From assembly GCA_025769875.1 (NCBI GenBank), contig JAGFNK010000328.1:1-59892 (forward strand): a DNA stretch of 59,892 nucleotides, written 5' to 3'. The position numbers were made by a program, and so were the translations under genes. This stretch comes from Russula earlei. Lineage: Eukaryota; Basidiomycota; Agaricomycetes; Russulales; Russulaceae. The first letter of the stretch is position 1; each line of letters begins with the position of its first letter. The notes under the pieces were generated by a model, which was not told the origin of the DNA, made no database searches, and was given only the letters and a program-made list of their open reading frames with translations. Of the stretch, positions 40,940 through 52,285 are shown one piece after another.

Positions 40940-43493
40940 ATGACATCCCCCGCATTTATCGGCACCCGTCCTCAACGAACTCGGGTACCAGCGCACAGCC
41001 GTGATTCGAACACACTTCGAGCATCTGTGCTTGACGTCGCTTTGGAACTCGGAGTTGGTACTAGTCGAGCCGTAGAAAATCTTATATTCAGTTCCTTTCC
41101 GGAGGAGGACGAGGTGGGTGCCGTACTGATTTTACTCGTTCTTTGCGCGCTTTTCCCCAATTGCTCTTGTGCCCCCTCATCTTGAGCGGAAGTTGTCGCA
41201 TATATCACACCATGTGAATCCACCAGTGATAACGTTGCTCTTCCTCCCGTGCTCAGCAGGGGAAATTCTGATGCACCTCTCTGAAGGGAGCCTTCCCTCC
41301 CTCTCACTGTCCTCCGCGCCGCTCTTTCCCGTTTCCGGACATCCCTGTCCACTACCACGGTATCCAATTTTGATGTCTGATCGTCATTCCATGCAGAATG
41401 TTACTACGCCTCCCTTGACTTCAGTATCCGCAACAACTTCGGATGAATCGTGGCCATCGGTCCCCGCTTGGAATGGCATCCCTACTCAATTTGTGCTCCC
41501 GGTCCGTAAGCCATCCAACTTGCCTCCTGTAGGCTCCGGAGTACAAACAGTGCGCTCGCCATCGGAGGACTCCCACGCCCTAAACCTCTCGCGGCCGCAC
41601 CAACCTAGAAAATTGCGTAAGGCACGGAAAGGCGGATACGAGAGCGATGGCAGTTACCTTAGCGACAATTTGAGGAAAACAAGGGACAACAAGGTTCAAA
41701 AGAAGGATTCATCGTCCACCTTTGAAGGGGAGTTTGCGTCTGACGGTGGATATTTATCTGACGCGGCGAAGGGAGGAGCTGACAAGAAGAAAGAGGAGAA
41801 AATGGGCAATAAAAGACCTGAGAATCTTGGCCCCGATCCAAACAAGTTGAATAAGATGACTCGCACACCATCCGACCATGGTAATCTCTCAGATCGCGGT
41901 TACCCATCCGAGGCATCTGTCAAAAAAACAAAGCCTTTTTTTCGTCTCCGTTCGCGCTCGCCCTCGGCCACACGGAAGCGAATGCCAAACACTACCCCTC
42001 CTGTTCCTTCTTTGCCGTCCACACCACTACCAATCTCGCCCCATTCCACACGCACTTCGACCCCTTTCAGCTGGCTCGATGGTACCAATCAGAACGGTGG
42101 TGTCCCACTTCGAGCAGCACATTCTCCAGTTCCTCCAACCTTATCCGAACGCCAAGACTTGACCTCATCTCTTCCAAGAAAGGCGTCGTCTCCACTGCCT
42201 CTATTAAATAATGTCACGAGCTCTGCTAGGTTACTAAGTATCGACACAAGCACGGAGAGTCTTACTTCGTCCCCGACGTCTCACGAGACCGGTGGGTATA
42301 CTTTGTCATCTGCCCGCCCCCGAGACCAGACCCCGATGTCTGCGCCAGCGGCATTACGCCCATATGGTGTCCGTTCCACGCCTTCAAAGCGCTTTGGCTT
42401 GTCAGACGTCTCATTCCCCATCTCCCCATCTCCATCTGCTGGTGGAGTCATGATTACTTCCGGAAAGATACTCTCACCTCCGAAGACATCATCAATGGCA
42501 GCCTCCCGCCCCCGGAAGTCGAGTCCGAGCCCTATGCCGCCTTCTCCCGTACCTCATCTGCGTACTGCCTCCCCCATATCTCCACCATCAGACTTCCGGC
42601 CCTTCGTTTCTCGCAACCTGAGTCCGATACCACCCCCGCTCTTGTTGACCCACTGTACATCGCCTGCCTTACGTGGGACCTCACCCTCCTTGTCCAAATT
42701 GTCAATCGTCTCTTCTGATTTCATTTGCCCAAGCCCTCGCCCACGCTTTTTCGAGGAACTTCCCCCGCCCTCACCTCCGCCTTCCGGTCCTTTACCTGAG
42801 GTTCCGTCACCGAGCTTGTATCAACAACCCATACCAATAGTCAAACGTGGCCGCCAGTCTCCATTTCCACTGCGAAGCACCTTTCCCGTTGAAGAGTCAT
42901 CACGTTTCATCGAGCCTCCCATGCGCATGCGGCAGGACGCTCACCAGGTGCGACCCGCCGAAGTACCTGCCGAGCAGCGGATGGAGATCAAACCGGCGAC
43001 CAAAGTCGATGCCGTCGGATATGGCGTTCATGGCGAAATCGATGACCTGATGGAGAGGGTCGACTTAACGCCCCCATCGCTGGATCACAACCAATCACAT
43101 GAGGGCGCCTATGGCTGGCAAGAAGACGAACCTGCGAGATCCGAGATTTACCTCTATGCACCATCCAGAGTTTGTGGAGTAAAGGATATCCCGACCTGCC
43201 CCTCGCCGGATGCACTCGACGACGAGCGCAACTCCTCGGCCTTTCAGGACATTCCCTCATCGTCCACAATCATGCGAGGGAACGCGATAACATCGCTCGC
43301 AGACTCGGATATCTACAGTTACTACTTTGAGGAACTCGACAGAGATGGCGGGGACAACGAGCGCTGGTCGCATGCTAGCTTGATCGAGAATGAGCACCGT
43401 CGTTTCGAGATGCTCACACGTGTGATCGCGTCGGCCGATGCACTGTATGGCCCGGAGAAAGCCCCACTGGTGTCCAAGGTGGAGCCATGTTGA
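40940..43493 (+). CDS. Host gene: large Ser/Pro-rich, probably disordered protein
   Basis: Model: ATG 40940, exon 1 to 41113 (58 codons ending E-E-D-E), intron 41114-41186 (GTGGGT...TTGAG), exon 2 41187-43493, about 826 residues. Both exons join in phase 0 and stay open, but the first 60 residues after the junction are unusual, so another intron is possible there. The body is Ser/Pro-rich. A motif S-D-G-x-Y-L-S-D appears twice (Y-E-S-D-G-S-Y-L-S-D and A-S-D-G-G-Y-L-S-D) with a variant L-S-D-R-G-Y-P-S-E, in charged surroundings. The C-terminus is acidic and ordered-looking (Y-S-Y-Y-F-E-E-L-D, E-H-R-R-F-E-M-L-T-R-V-I). It contains no transposon signature, and its base composition differs from its neighbours. 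I do not recognise the family; a phosphoprotein or cytoskeletal/signalling scaffold is possible. Confidence 0.7.
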
Positions 43494-44012
43494 GCCTGGA
43501 GCTACTTGTCGTCCTGTTTTGCAAGTTTGTTGTCCTTGACTTTTACTGCTACCTCACTATGTCAAGTCATCTTTGTTACTACGACTTCTCTTCCTGGTCT
43601 GCCAGCTTGTTGGTTGCTTTCTTTGATTTTATTGAGTTTCTATAGTGACAGGCCTCTGTCGAATGCCCAAGCTTTTTCCTTACACACGCTTGTTTCTTCC
43701 ATGTAGTGAAGTGAACACACTCAGGCAGTAAAATTGGCCTATGAAGATCGGGCATTTAATGCTTCGCTGGTCTCAAAAATGCATGAAAATAAAACGCATG
43801 GGAATGGTTAAATAGTTTATTCAGGTGATTTATATTGTATCGTGGTTTGCAAGGCCCAGCCCAAAGCCTTGAAGGTTGGGCTACCAAGCCCCCAAAGCCT
43901 GAGCCAAGCCAAGCCAAGCCATAGGCTGGTGTTCTACAGTTTGGCAAGCTGTGGATCAATAAGCTGTGGTTATTGCCATCACTAGCAATGAGATTCCCCA
44001 CCTCTCCCCTGC
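43494..44012 (+). other. 3' flank of the host gene
   Basis: No gene seen. It contains AT-rich sequence likely to include the transcript end, and near 43850-43930 a GAGCCAAGCC-rich stretch resembling hAT subterminal motifs. Confidence 0.4.
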
Positions 44013-44140
44013 TAGTGCTGTTGCCGGCTCGGCTCGAAACCATTTTGAGCCGAGCTGGAGCCATGTCTGAGCTGAGGTAAGCCATTCAACGGCTCGGAGC
44101 TTGAAACCACTCAAGGCAGCACAAGCCATTTCAAGATTTA
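44013..44140 (+). mobile_element. hAT terminus related to the gene-carrying hAT
   Basis: TAGTGCTGTTGCCGGCTCGG opens a segment that follows 14902-15025 with substitutions for about 120 bp, including GGCTCGAAAC, CTGAGCTGA and AAGCCATT-AACGGCTCG. It reads inward to the right, so the element body would extend toward the hAT transposase at 46.2-47.6 kb. No matching opposite end was found. Confidence 0.7.
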
Positions 44141-44989
44141 CACATACAGTCCAGATTGTCCATTCATGTGGCACTAAGTGGCTGCACATCCAACAAGTAT
44201 TTGTTAAAACTAGGGGTGCAATGATCAGTGCATGAGAGCAGGAGCTGAGGGTGGCACACAGAGGCATTTTTTTGGAACAACGCACAAGACTCTGTCTCTT
44301 TCTCTTAATTCTTTGTGGCTTGTTTTTGAGCCTTTAAGTGTTGAAGCTAAAAGGATTGTTACTCAGTCTTGTGTATGAAAGACTGTATTAGTTAGTAAGC
44401 TGACCTAAAAGGATTGTTACTATGTACAGTATTAGATTTTAGGGAGAGTGGTAAAAGGGGGTGTTGTACTGACCTTAGTCTTGTGTATGAAAGACTGAGG
44501 GAAAAATCAAACAACAAGTATTCGAATATTTACATGTATGGTCCAGCTTTGTCTGTACACATGCCACTGGTTGGCTGCATGTCCAACATTAAGTACATTT
44601 TGTGCATACAATATTTGTAAATACTGATTGTAAATGAGACAGTAAGGAAAACTTTCTGGGGTTAGGTAAACAATGTTGCCTTTGTGGCCTTTAGCCACAG
44701 TGTCAAGCTTGCATTGGGTGAGCTCCATGGTGTCTTTTTGAGACTTAAGACTTTCTTGCTGCAATCCATATGTGAGACAGTAAATTCCTTTTTGGGTTTT
44801 TGGCTTTCAGTATGAGCAATCAGGAGCTAGTGGAGCAGACATAGGATCAAGACTAAAATTTCTGAAACATGTTAGGCAAAGTCCCCCATGAAGGGGGGGG
44901 TCTCCAAAAATCTTGTCCTGGGTCCTTCCAAACCCAGAGGCATAGCATGTCACACTGCAAAGGCACTCCATGTGTCTATACCTTTGGTG
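44141..44989 (+). other. Unassigned repeat-rich stretch
   Basis: Contains diverged direct repeats: TTACA-ATA-AGTCCAG and TGGCTGCA--TCCAAC at 44134-44190 and 44524-44590, and AAAAGGATTGTTACT at 44349 and 44407. Possibly Copia LTR remains next to the RNase H remnant. No coding support. Confidence 0.35.
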
Positions 44990-45240
44990 GAGCAAAATCC
45001 ACCACTCCCATCTCAAGCTTGATGAAATCCTAGAGAGGAGACATGGAAAAGCACCTTCCACTTGGGAAGGGCTTTGGTCAACATGTCTGTGGTCATGTCA
45101 TCTGACAGAGAGTAGACTAGTTTTAGTGCTTTGTCAGCAACAGTGTGCCAAATGAAGTGATATTGAATATCAATGTGCTTGGTCTGCATGTGGTAATTGT
45201 TGCTCATAGCAAGCTTGAGCACTGACTGAGTGTTGTGGGG
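44990..45240 (-). pseudogene. Ty1/Copia RNase H C-terminal remnant
   Basis: On the - strand the C-terminal signature of Copia Pol is readable: T-K-H-I-D-I-Q-Y-H-F-I, then S-D-D-M-T-T-D-M-L-T-K-A-L-P-K. This is the only Copia-type sequence found in the window. No RT or integrase accompanies it. Confidence 0.8.
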
Positions 45241-45640
45241 TTGCTTTGTGCTTGGAACAGTTCCTCTATGAGTCTTTGGAGCCAGATGTGACCCAACCTG
45301 AGGACCTTGGAGGAGGGGTTAATATATACTCACATGATTCTCTATATTCACTACTCTTGTTATGGGGTAGTGTACTTCCTCTAGGGTGTAGCACAGGTCA
45401 CACCACAGGTCTCATCATGGACACCATACCTGCAACCTGTAACACCATACCTGTACATACACCACACCCACAGGTACAGGTCAAACCCGCAGGTATTACT
45501 TAAACTCTGCAGTGTCAACACACCATGGTATACCATTGACACCACAGCATAGAATACAGTGCCAATGGACAACTTGGATGCTCACACAGAACACCCTGGT
45601 GCTGTGCCAACCAAGACAAAGCATATCAGCAAAACTATAA
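45241..45640. other. Unassigned stretch with CAGGT-type short repeats
   Basis: ACCATACCTG and ACAGGT units recur in both orientations between 45380 and 45490. No gene is supported. Confidence 0.35.
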
Positions 45641-46194
45641 GGCCCCTTTTACCAACCGAGAATTCTTGAATCTTGAACTTGAACTTGGATTTCGGGATTT
45701 TCCAGGAGTGACAGGAGTGACAGGAGTGATGTAAGTGATATGATGTATATAATAAATTAATATGCATTTGTTTTTGTTGTCATTTGCATATTCACATATT
45801 TGGGGTTACACATGATGTGTCAGTGTCAAACTCGGAGTCGAGCAGTCCAACTCAAGCTCAACATCTGGGTGCTTGCAGCCCCATTTTCACCAGAGCTGCA
45901 CATACAAAATTTGCACAAAGATGTGCACCCACACATTGGTGACACATATTCTGCCTTAATGACATGCTTGCAATACCCCACTTGGAAGGAGTGGAAGGAA
46001 GGGTTAGAAAAAATATTTTACATATTACATGTAAACCCAGCAAATCACACCAGAAAATAACTCATATTTGAAATGGACTCATATTAGTTTATTATGTCAC
46101 TTACATCACACCTGTCATTCCTGTCACTCCCGGAAAATCCCGAAATCCAAGTTCAAGTTCAAGATTCAAGAATTCTTGGTTGGTAAAAGGGGCC
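45641..46194. mobile_element. Harbinger-like MITE, 554 bp, TSD TAA
   Basis: Terminal inverted repeats of about 110 bp begin GGCCCCTTTTACCAACC at both ends and stay similar through the GGAGTGACAGG units. Flanking 3-bp TAA occurs at 45638-45640 and 46195-46197. A 3-bp TAA/TTA duplication with GG-starting ends fits PIF/Harbinger. The interior has no transposase. Its right end touches the last exon of the hAT transposase remnant. Confidence 0.82.
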
Positions 46195-46204
46195 TAACAT
46201 TTCT

Positions 46205-47582
46205 ACACTTGAGTCCTCATCCAATGCTTGCTTCTTCCCTTTCCCTTACTGTCCATGGCCTTAATAAGATCTGGCATATGAACTAGTTCCTTCTGACTCC
46301 ATTTCCCAAAACATAAGATGGACCTGATAGCAGAAGGTGAGAGGCAGTTTCTGGTGTATGAAAGGAGCTGTCAACCCTGAGAGAATACATGTTCAACAGC
46401 TGTGGAGGTAGCTAAATATAATGGTCAACAACACAACACCTTCAGTTGAATCACACATACCTGGTGCACTAAGAAAGTCAAAGGCCACTGTAGACAGTTG
46501 TAGATAAGTGTGGCAATGTTCCCTCCACCATGCAATTGGGTTGCATGCCCTCTCAATGGGTGATGACAAATATTCATCAAGCTTGTCTACCTTCTTGATA
46601 TCATCCATGGGGATGTCAGCAAAGTCTTCAAACTCAGTATCATTCTCAGGCTAGACGTGATGTAAGTAACAAAGTTGACAATAAAATCAACACACAAAAT
46701 GTACAGCTGGAAGCATGGAATCTGATGGTGATGGCAAGACTCTCAAGTATTTGCTGAACTTGTCCCTGATGATCTCCTCAGCTGTTTGGATCTGTTCCTT
46801 CTCCCATGCATGCTGCTGAAAGTACTTGAGCTTGAGTTGAGGATGGAGCACTGCACATCTGTTAAGAGAGAATGTGCATGATGAAAAAGAATATGTACCC
46901 ATGGCAATGTGATACACATTGGAAAGATCTGTCTTAGAGTAATACTTGTCCATCAACTGGCATACAAAAGTTAGAGCATGTTTGACTGCAGGCACAAGTG
47001 GAGTTGTAGCTGAGCTGCTCAGCATGGCATCAAGCTGGTCCATTGTTGGCACCACATTGGTGATGGTAACAATGTCATCTTGAGAGAAAAACAGTGTCAC
47101 ATTCTTGTACATCTAGCAATGATATTTGAGTTCCAAGCATGATGATGCAGCAACATGCTTACCTTCAAAACCCACAAGAGATCCTTGACAGTGTCCCAGT
47201 CCCTGTCATCAAGTTCATACTGATGAAGCTTGAGCATCTTGTTTCCTGTCACATTGTCAATGATGGTACAATATTCAAAGGTGACCATAAACATATCATA
47301 GATGGAGTTCCTGCAGGTCTTGAGATCATGAGGAATTAGGTGGACAGGTTGACCATGGGTGGCACAAGCTGCATGCCACACTGGAAGGGTAATTGTAGTA
47401 GAATGAACAATTGCAAATGAGAGCTTTTGAATCTTCATAATCAAACCAGTTAGTAATGGTGGTGGTCCAACCAGACAGAACAAAGTGCACCTTATTGTAA
47501 GGCAAGTTGCAAGCTTGGGTGTGGACTGGTCTGATCTGGCAAACGCTGACCAAGTGGCACACACACTGGCCACAAGAGCCAA
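46205..47582 (-). pseudogene. hAT-family transposase, C-terminal two thirds
   Basis: - strand, with fungal-size introns at about 47111-47160, 46651-46695 and 46408-46461. Exons give L-S-F-A-I-V-H-S-T-T, I-Y-D-M-F-M-V-T-F-E-Y, then M-D-K-Y-Y-S-K-T-D-L-S-N-V-Y and L-K-Y-F-Q-Q-H-A-W. The hAT dimerisation region follows: W-W-R-E-H-C-H-T-Y, L-S-T-V-A-F-D-F-L-S-A, then T-A-V-E-H-V-F-S-Q-G and C-F-G-K-W-S. The RNase H-like DDE core is partly decayed. A TGA follows F-S-Q-G, where relatives have arginine, again a CGA-to-TGA change. It cuts and pastes elements with 8-bp duplications. Confidence 0.88.
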
Positions 47583-48821
47583 GTCAAGGTCAACAGTCGA
47601 ACCATAGGCATGCGGCCCATCATTTTTCTCCCTCTATCTCACCACACACACAAACACCTCTATACTCTCCATTGTTGGCCTTTGACACACCCACCCTCTC
47701 CACCACCTCCAGAGCCGCTACTGCTCACACCCAATTGCATGCTCACCCACCATTGCCTCACCAGGCAAAAAACCCACAACACCTTAAACCTGGCCAACTG
47801 CCCCTGCGCAGCACCTCTGCCTCACCAACTAGTGCCCCCTGTCACCACTAGTAACACCCCATATACCCTTTTCCAGTATTTACCCACTCTCACAGACCTG
47901 AACTTACCATACTTACTTCCTCCAAGACTCTCTCTACCATCCTTTCAAGCTTAGTTTTGTTACACACATTGTCTCAACACCACGATTTCCAAAAAGCACA
48001 TTCACTCATACCCAACTCCCATGTACGTACTATAACTCATTAGGAATCATTTTGACCCCCTTTCACCCTAGGATCATGTGATGATGCCTCACATCCAATG
48101 ATACATAGAAAACTGAACGTTTCAGAATACCATACCCCTCTCTTTAGCACAACCACCTCAGGCTATGCTCAATCCAGTATTATACCGTCTTGCTCTGCCC
48201 CTGGACATTCATGTATTTAAACTGCCTTTGTCCTGAGGATGAGGGCAGCAATAACTACTAGGAGTATCCATTGAGAGTGTGACAGCTCGTACACTCTTCC
48301 TTTCATGTGACTTCTTCTGCTTCCTTCCCTTGTCTTCCCTCCTATCCGATTGCCTGATGCATGCGGCCGCTCCTCACCAGGATGCTCTTGTTGTTCAAAG
48401 CCAGGTGCTCACCCCTCCCCTCAATGGCCCAAGCATTGCCTGTCCCTGCTGCCCCAGCCTTAGTCCAATCAGTCTCCATCATCATGCCCTCAGCCTTACC
48501 AACCTCATTGTCCTCATTCATTGTCTCATAATATTGATCTCGGTCGCCAACACTTCGGACACATTCACCATCACTACCACTTCCATCCCACCCACCACCA
48601 CCACCAGTTCACCAGCTACACAACTTGCATGGTCTCTGATCCTGGTAGCCCCAGTCTTGGGCCTTGCCACCTTGGGACTATAGTTCTCCTTACCAACATT
48701 TGGCATTGTTTGACACCTCAAGCCCCATCTCACCAGGTGCCTTGGTCCCAACTATTACCCCATCTCTGCCTCATCAGTCCTGTGCTCTTGGCATTGCCCA
48801 TGGTGACCTCTGTCTCAGTAC
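47583..48821. other. C-rich Pro/Thr/Ser-coding stretch, origin unknown
   Basis: Long C-rich + strand with low-complexity frames (His/Pro/Thr/Ser). No domain recognised. It separates the transposase C-terminal part from a possible N-terminal part near 50.0-50.6 kb and continues beyond a solo LTR1 at 49653. It resembles in composition the interior of the gene-carrying hAT. Confidence 0.3.
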
Positions 48822-49647
48822 TGTCAAGACACGTACTGCTGATCACTAAGGACTCAGGAGCAGGTGGGCAAGGGTTGGAACAGACGGTACACGGTGTAAA
48901 CGGCATTGAACAAGAGGATGAGCCAAATGACTAGGAGATACCAGATGGGGACTGGTAGGTGTTGCAGAAGGCAGAGGCAAAGAGTAGAGGCCAGTGCAGT
49001 GAGGGGCTTTAAACAAGGCGGTTGTTGGAGAGTACCTTGAAGACGAGGGGGGACTTTAGACTGAGCAGTCGTAGGAGTACCCAGGAAGATGAGAGTATCA
49101 CAAATGGACAGTCTGATGACTGCCATACTTCATTGGGGCTTATATACAGTGTACAGGGTCGATTACAAAGAACTGGGACTATTCTAGACTCTTTGGTACC
49201 ATCCAATAGGACTACAGAGGCATAAACTTGCTTGTGTCAAGTTTCAGGCTTACTGAGCGCATTACTGATCATTGTGGAGTGATGACATCATTATGATGTC
49301 AGTGTGGAGCGCTTAGTGAGCCTATGAGGTCACTGTGGAGTCGCTCAGTCAGCCATGATGTCATTGGAGCCTTGATGATGTCAGATGAGTTATATAACAG
49401 TTTCTAAGAGTTTGTGCCGCTGTTTCAGGTTCCTGGTGGCTGGGTGACCATGTGGCTGCCACGCGATGATTACCCGATTAGGAAACGGGTGCCTGGTCAT
49501 GTTATAGTGCCTTTGCAATAGCAATATCTTGCACTGCAGGAGGGATAGCCCAGAAAACGGAAGGGAGTTGGTAATGCAAAATGAGAGAGGTCTCTCTTGA
49601 GTGAAATAGGACCATTTTTGGCCAGGACCTGGCCTTGGTTCATAACA
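48822..49647 (-). repeat. Solo LTR1 (-), TSD AGTAC
   Basis: 826 bp, colinear with the other LTR1 copies. Flanked by AGTAC at 48817-48821 and 49648-49652. Confidence 0.95.
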
Positions 49648-49652
49648 AGTAC

Positions 49653-50003
49653 CAACCCGCCACCGCTGTGACTCTTTGTCTTGCCAACCAACTCAGTCTT
49701 GTCACCCACCCTTGTTGGCCTCAGCCTCAGCCTCCAATGCCTTAATGCTACCTGCTGCCACCTCCATCACCGTCTCATCAGCCATCACCCCCCCCACTCC
49801 TGCATCCTCATTGGCCACAGCTGCTGCCTTCTAGAATGTCCCTGTCTCATGTCCCACCACCTGCTCAATCTCAGCCTTGCCCATCGATGTCTTAGCACCA
49901 CTCACTGCCTCAGGACCAGTTCCGCCAGCCATGGCGACCATGCCCTCCATCCTGTTTGCCACCTCGCCCTAAGCCACTTGGCGTTATCGCCCTTTCGTGT
50001 CGC
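49653..50003. other. Continuation of the C-rich stretch
   Basis: Same character as 47583-48821 and contiguous with it before the solo LTR1 inserted. No gene supported. Confidence 0.3.
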
Positions 50004-50611
50004 TCATCCTTGTCCTCCTCTAAGATGGCATCCCCCATCTCTATGCTTGTCCCTGCCCTGCTGCTTCCATCTCATTCCCTTGCTTGAATTGTCTTCTCGG
50101 CTCTCTCTTGCCACCCCCTCCATGTTCTTCTCTTGATCCTTAACTTCAAAGTCTAACTGTCCCCTTGGGCGAACACCTTCCTCATGCAGCACAGGCACAC
50201 ACGAGTGCTGCCTTACATTATCAAGGGTGGTGTGAACTGCAACCATATTATCAAGGAGCTGCTCATTCTCCTCCTTAGTCAAGCTGTCAACTGCTTTATC
50301 ATTGTCATCATCATTGTCATCTTCAGCCTCAGAATTCCCATATTCTCTGCTACTTTTGTCCTCATTGTTATCCTTTTCTTTGTCATCATCATCCACCACT
50401 TCAAGGGTTGGTATATTGTCATTGTGGAGCTAGGTTCAACATTGCATGTCTCAGCCAGCAAGGCAGTAGAAGCGGCAGCAGTAAATGGTCAGGGCAGAGC
50501 CTTCATGGATAATTGCAACATGTGGTTGAAGCACCAAACATGGTTGACAGATTCGAAGGTATTTAGGAATTGGTGTAAACATGCTGTCTGCTTGTCATTT
50601 GATGTTGCATT
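50004..50611 (-). pseudogene. Possible N-terminal part of the hAT transposase
   Basis: - strand. An acidic linker (D-D-D-D-K-E-K-D-N-N-E-D and E-D-D-N-D-D-D-N-D) is followed by L-L-D-N-M-V-A-V-H-T-T-L-D-N-V-R-Q, the kind of segment that precedes the catalytic core in fungal hAT transposases. A GTAAGG donor follows V-R-Q. The gap to the rest of the transposase (2.4 kb) and stops upstream leave the link uncertain. Confidence 0.4.
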
Positions 50612-50900
50612 TGTTGGGACTCACTGTTGAACAATCCAGTTCAGGAGTGAGGTAGAAGCTCAGAGATGAGTTGACTGAGTTCTAACACAAAGTTGGCAAA
50701 GAACACAGTCCAAACAAGTAGCAAGTACCAGAGGGGAACTGGTACTGGCTGTGAGAGATGATCATGGAAGGAGAGGGCCAGGATGTACTAGATAGGGTGA
50801 TCACAAAGGAGTACCCTCAGTGATAGAGTGCCACAAATCAAATGGACAGTCTAGACTGTCTGCTACTTTATTGAGTGCTTATATACTACAAGGGAATTGC
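50612..50900 (+). repeat. LTR2 (+), 5' part
   Basis: TGTTGGGACTCACTG to the TATA region (TTATATACTACAAG near 50879), then interrupted by an LTR2 of opposite orientation. Confidence 0.85.
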
Positions 50901-51162
50901 TGTCATGAACTATTTCCCAGAGAGGGCCCTTGAAGGACCCTTCCTTATTAGAGGAAACCAAGCCTCTATGATGCCACCCTGTTCACACAAGCAAAAGGGG
51001 TGAGTAGAGGTGTCCACAATATTGTGCACATTGTTGTGTGATTGATTCTAGGCATAATGAACATACAGCAAGCCCTACTTAGTGGCAACCCTTCTAGCAA
51101 TAAAAGACAGTAGTATAGGCTCCCTAAAGACCCTTTAGGATGACCTCAAGTGCTCTGCAATA
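50901..51162 (-). repeat. LTR2 (-), 3' part
   Basis: TGTCATGAACTATTTC onward, the reverse complement of the LTR2 end, colinear for about 260 bp and then lost at 51163. Confidence 0.85.
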
Positions 51163-51370
51163 GGGCTGCCGACCATACCCATACACATACGGTTTACAGC
51201 TACCATAATATGGTATCCTGTACCATACCATACAGGTAGTGGAAGTGTACCCTGACGGTACGGTTGCCGGTACAGTAAGTTACCTGTACTGTACTGTATA
51301 AGGGATGCCATCAAGCTGTATATGTTGAGATTATCATTGATTTGGGTGATTTGGTATGTTACCACTACCC
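51163..51370. other. Short repeats of GGTACNGT type, unassigned
   Basis: ACCATACC, GGTACGGT and TACCTGTACTGTACTG recur in both orientations. Looks like a subterminal region of a DNA transposon; no partner end was found. Confidence 0.4.
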
Positions 51371-51840
51371 TGGGACGTTGTGATGTAATCACAGCTCAGA
51401 CGCATTGATGCATCAGTTACACGGACCGGGCATCACCAGCTCAGCTCATATGCTGAGATCTGTGTTACTTACAATGATAAGTTAATTGATGACAATCAGT
51501 AGCTACTAACGACTGATCCTTGTATGATCTTTGTTTCTTATTGATGGTAGCTACCTGCAGTGTACTTAGAGACACTCTGGAGTACTTAAGAGCATCGTAT
51601 TTCGATAGATCACTTCAGTCTTGTCTTACACAATACTGAAGTGAGTACTTACTGTTTCCTATCTTATCTCTCGCATCTAATCACGTGTTGTAGATATCTT
51701 TTGATAGGTATTACTGAATTATAGTCTTGTCTTACACAATACTGAAATATCTTTTGATAGATCTTAAGGATCTTATCGTTGTTATCATAACCTGCGCCCA
51801 TCTGCTTCAACAGTATATACAGGCCGTATATTAGTTGTAC
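51371..51840 (+). repeat. LTR7 relative
   Basis: Similar to 23894-24258 in order: GTTGTGAT, ATCACA-CT, GGCATCACC-GCTCAGCTCAT, GGTAGCTAC, AGATCACTTCAGT. More diverged and longer than that copy, so boundaries are approximate. Confidence 0.6.
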
Positions 51841-52285
51841 TCAGTTGCAAGACAAACCCCGTCTTGGAGTCCTCCCCTTAAAACCAGGCACCACGACGCT
51901 CCTCACCGCTCGCCGCTCCCTCTTCCCTATATCACATCTCTGCACCCACACCCCATAAACCATTGACATATCTTCCAGACCATCCTCCAAGTTCCTCATC
52001 TGCGCCTCAGTCAGTCATGTCGCCAACTACGCATAGGAGCTGCTCACAACTGTTGGCTAGGTCTTCAACCCAATCCAGTTGGTTGCACCACTTTAGCAAC
52101 AACAAGGAGCTGTGAGAGATTTCAAGGCCACGGTAAGCATGCACATGCTGCTTCAAGTCGTCATGTGCATGTGCTGTGGCTCATCTGCCGTGCATCATTT
52201 GTGTTCTCCAGTTCAAGAAGAGCATCAGCTCGTATTATGAGCCATCCATTGTAGCAATTTCCTGATCACCCATCCCGAGTATATT
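51841..52285 (+). other. Unassigned stretch before Gypsy copy B
   Basis: Contains a short possible reading from ATG near 52018 (M-S-P-T-T-H-R-S-C-S-Q) that stops within 35 codons. No homology recognised. Confidence 0.35.

Noticed and set aside
41169..41186. Starting the host protein at 41169
   Set aside because: There is no ATG there; a GT-AG intron from 41114 to 41186 joins in phase to an upstream exon with ATG 40940, which is a better model.
45382..45500. TAGGGTGTAGC plus ACAGGT repeats as a DNA transposon terminus
   Set aside because: No inverted partner and no duplication; left as unassigned repeats.
51160..51180. TAGGGCTGCCGACC as a hAT end with flank CTCTGCAA
   Set aside because: The TAGG bases are part of the LTR2 sequence itself and no second CTCTGCAA with a matching end was found.
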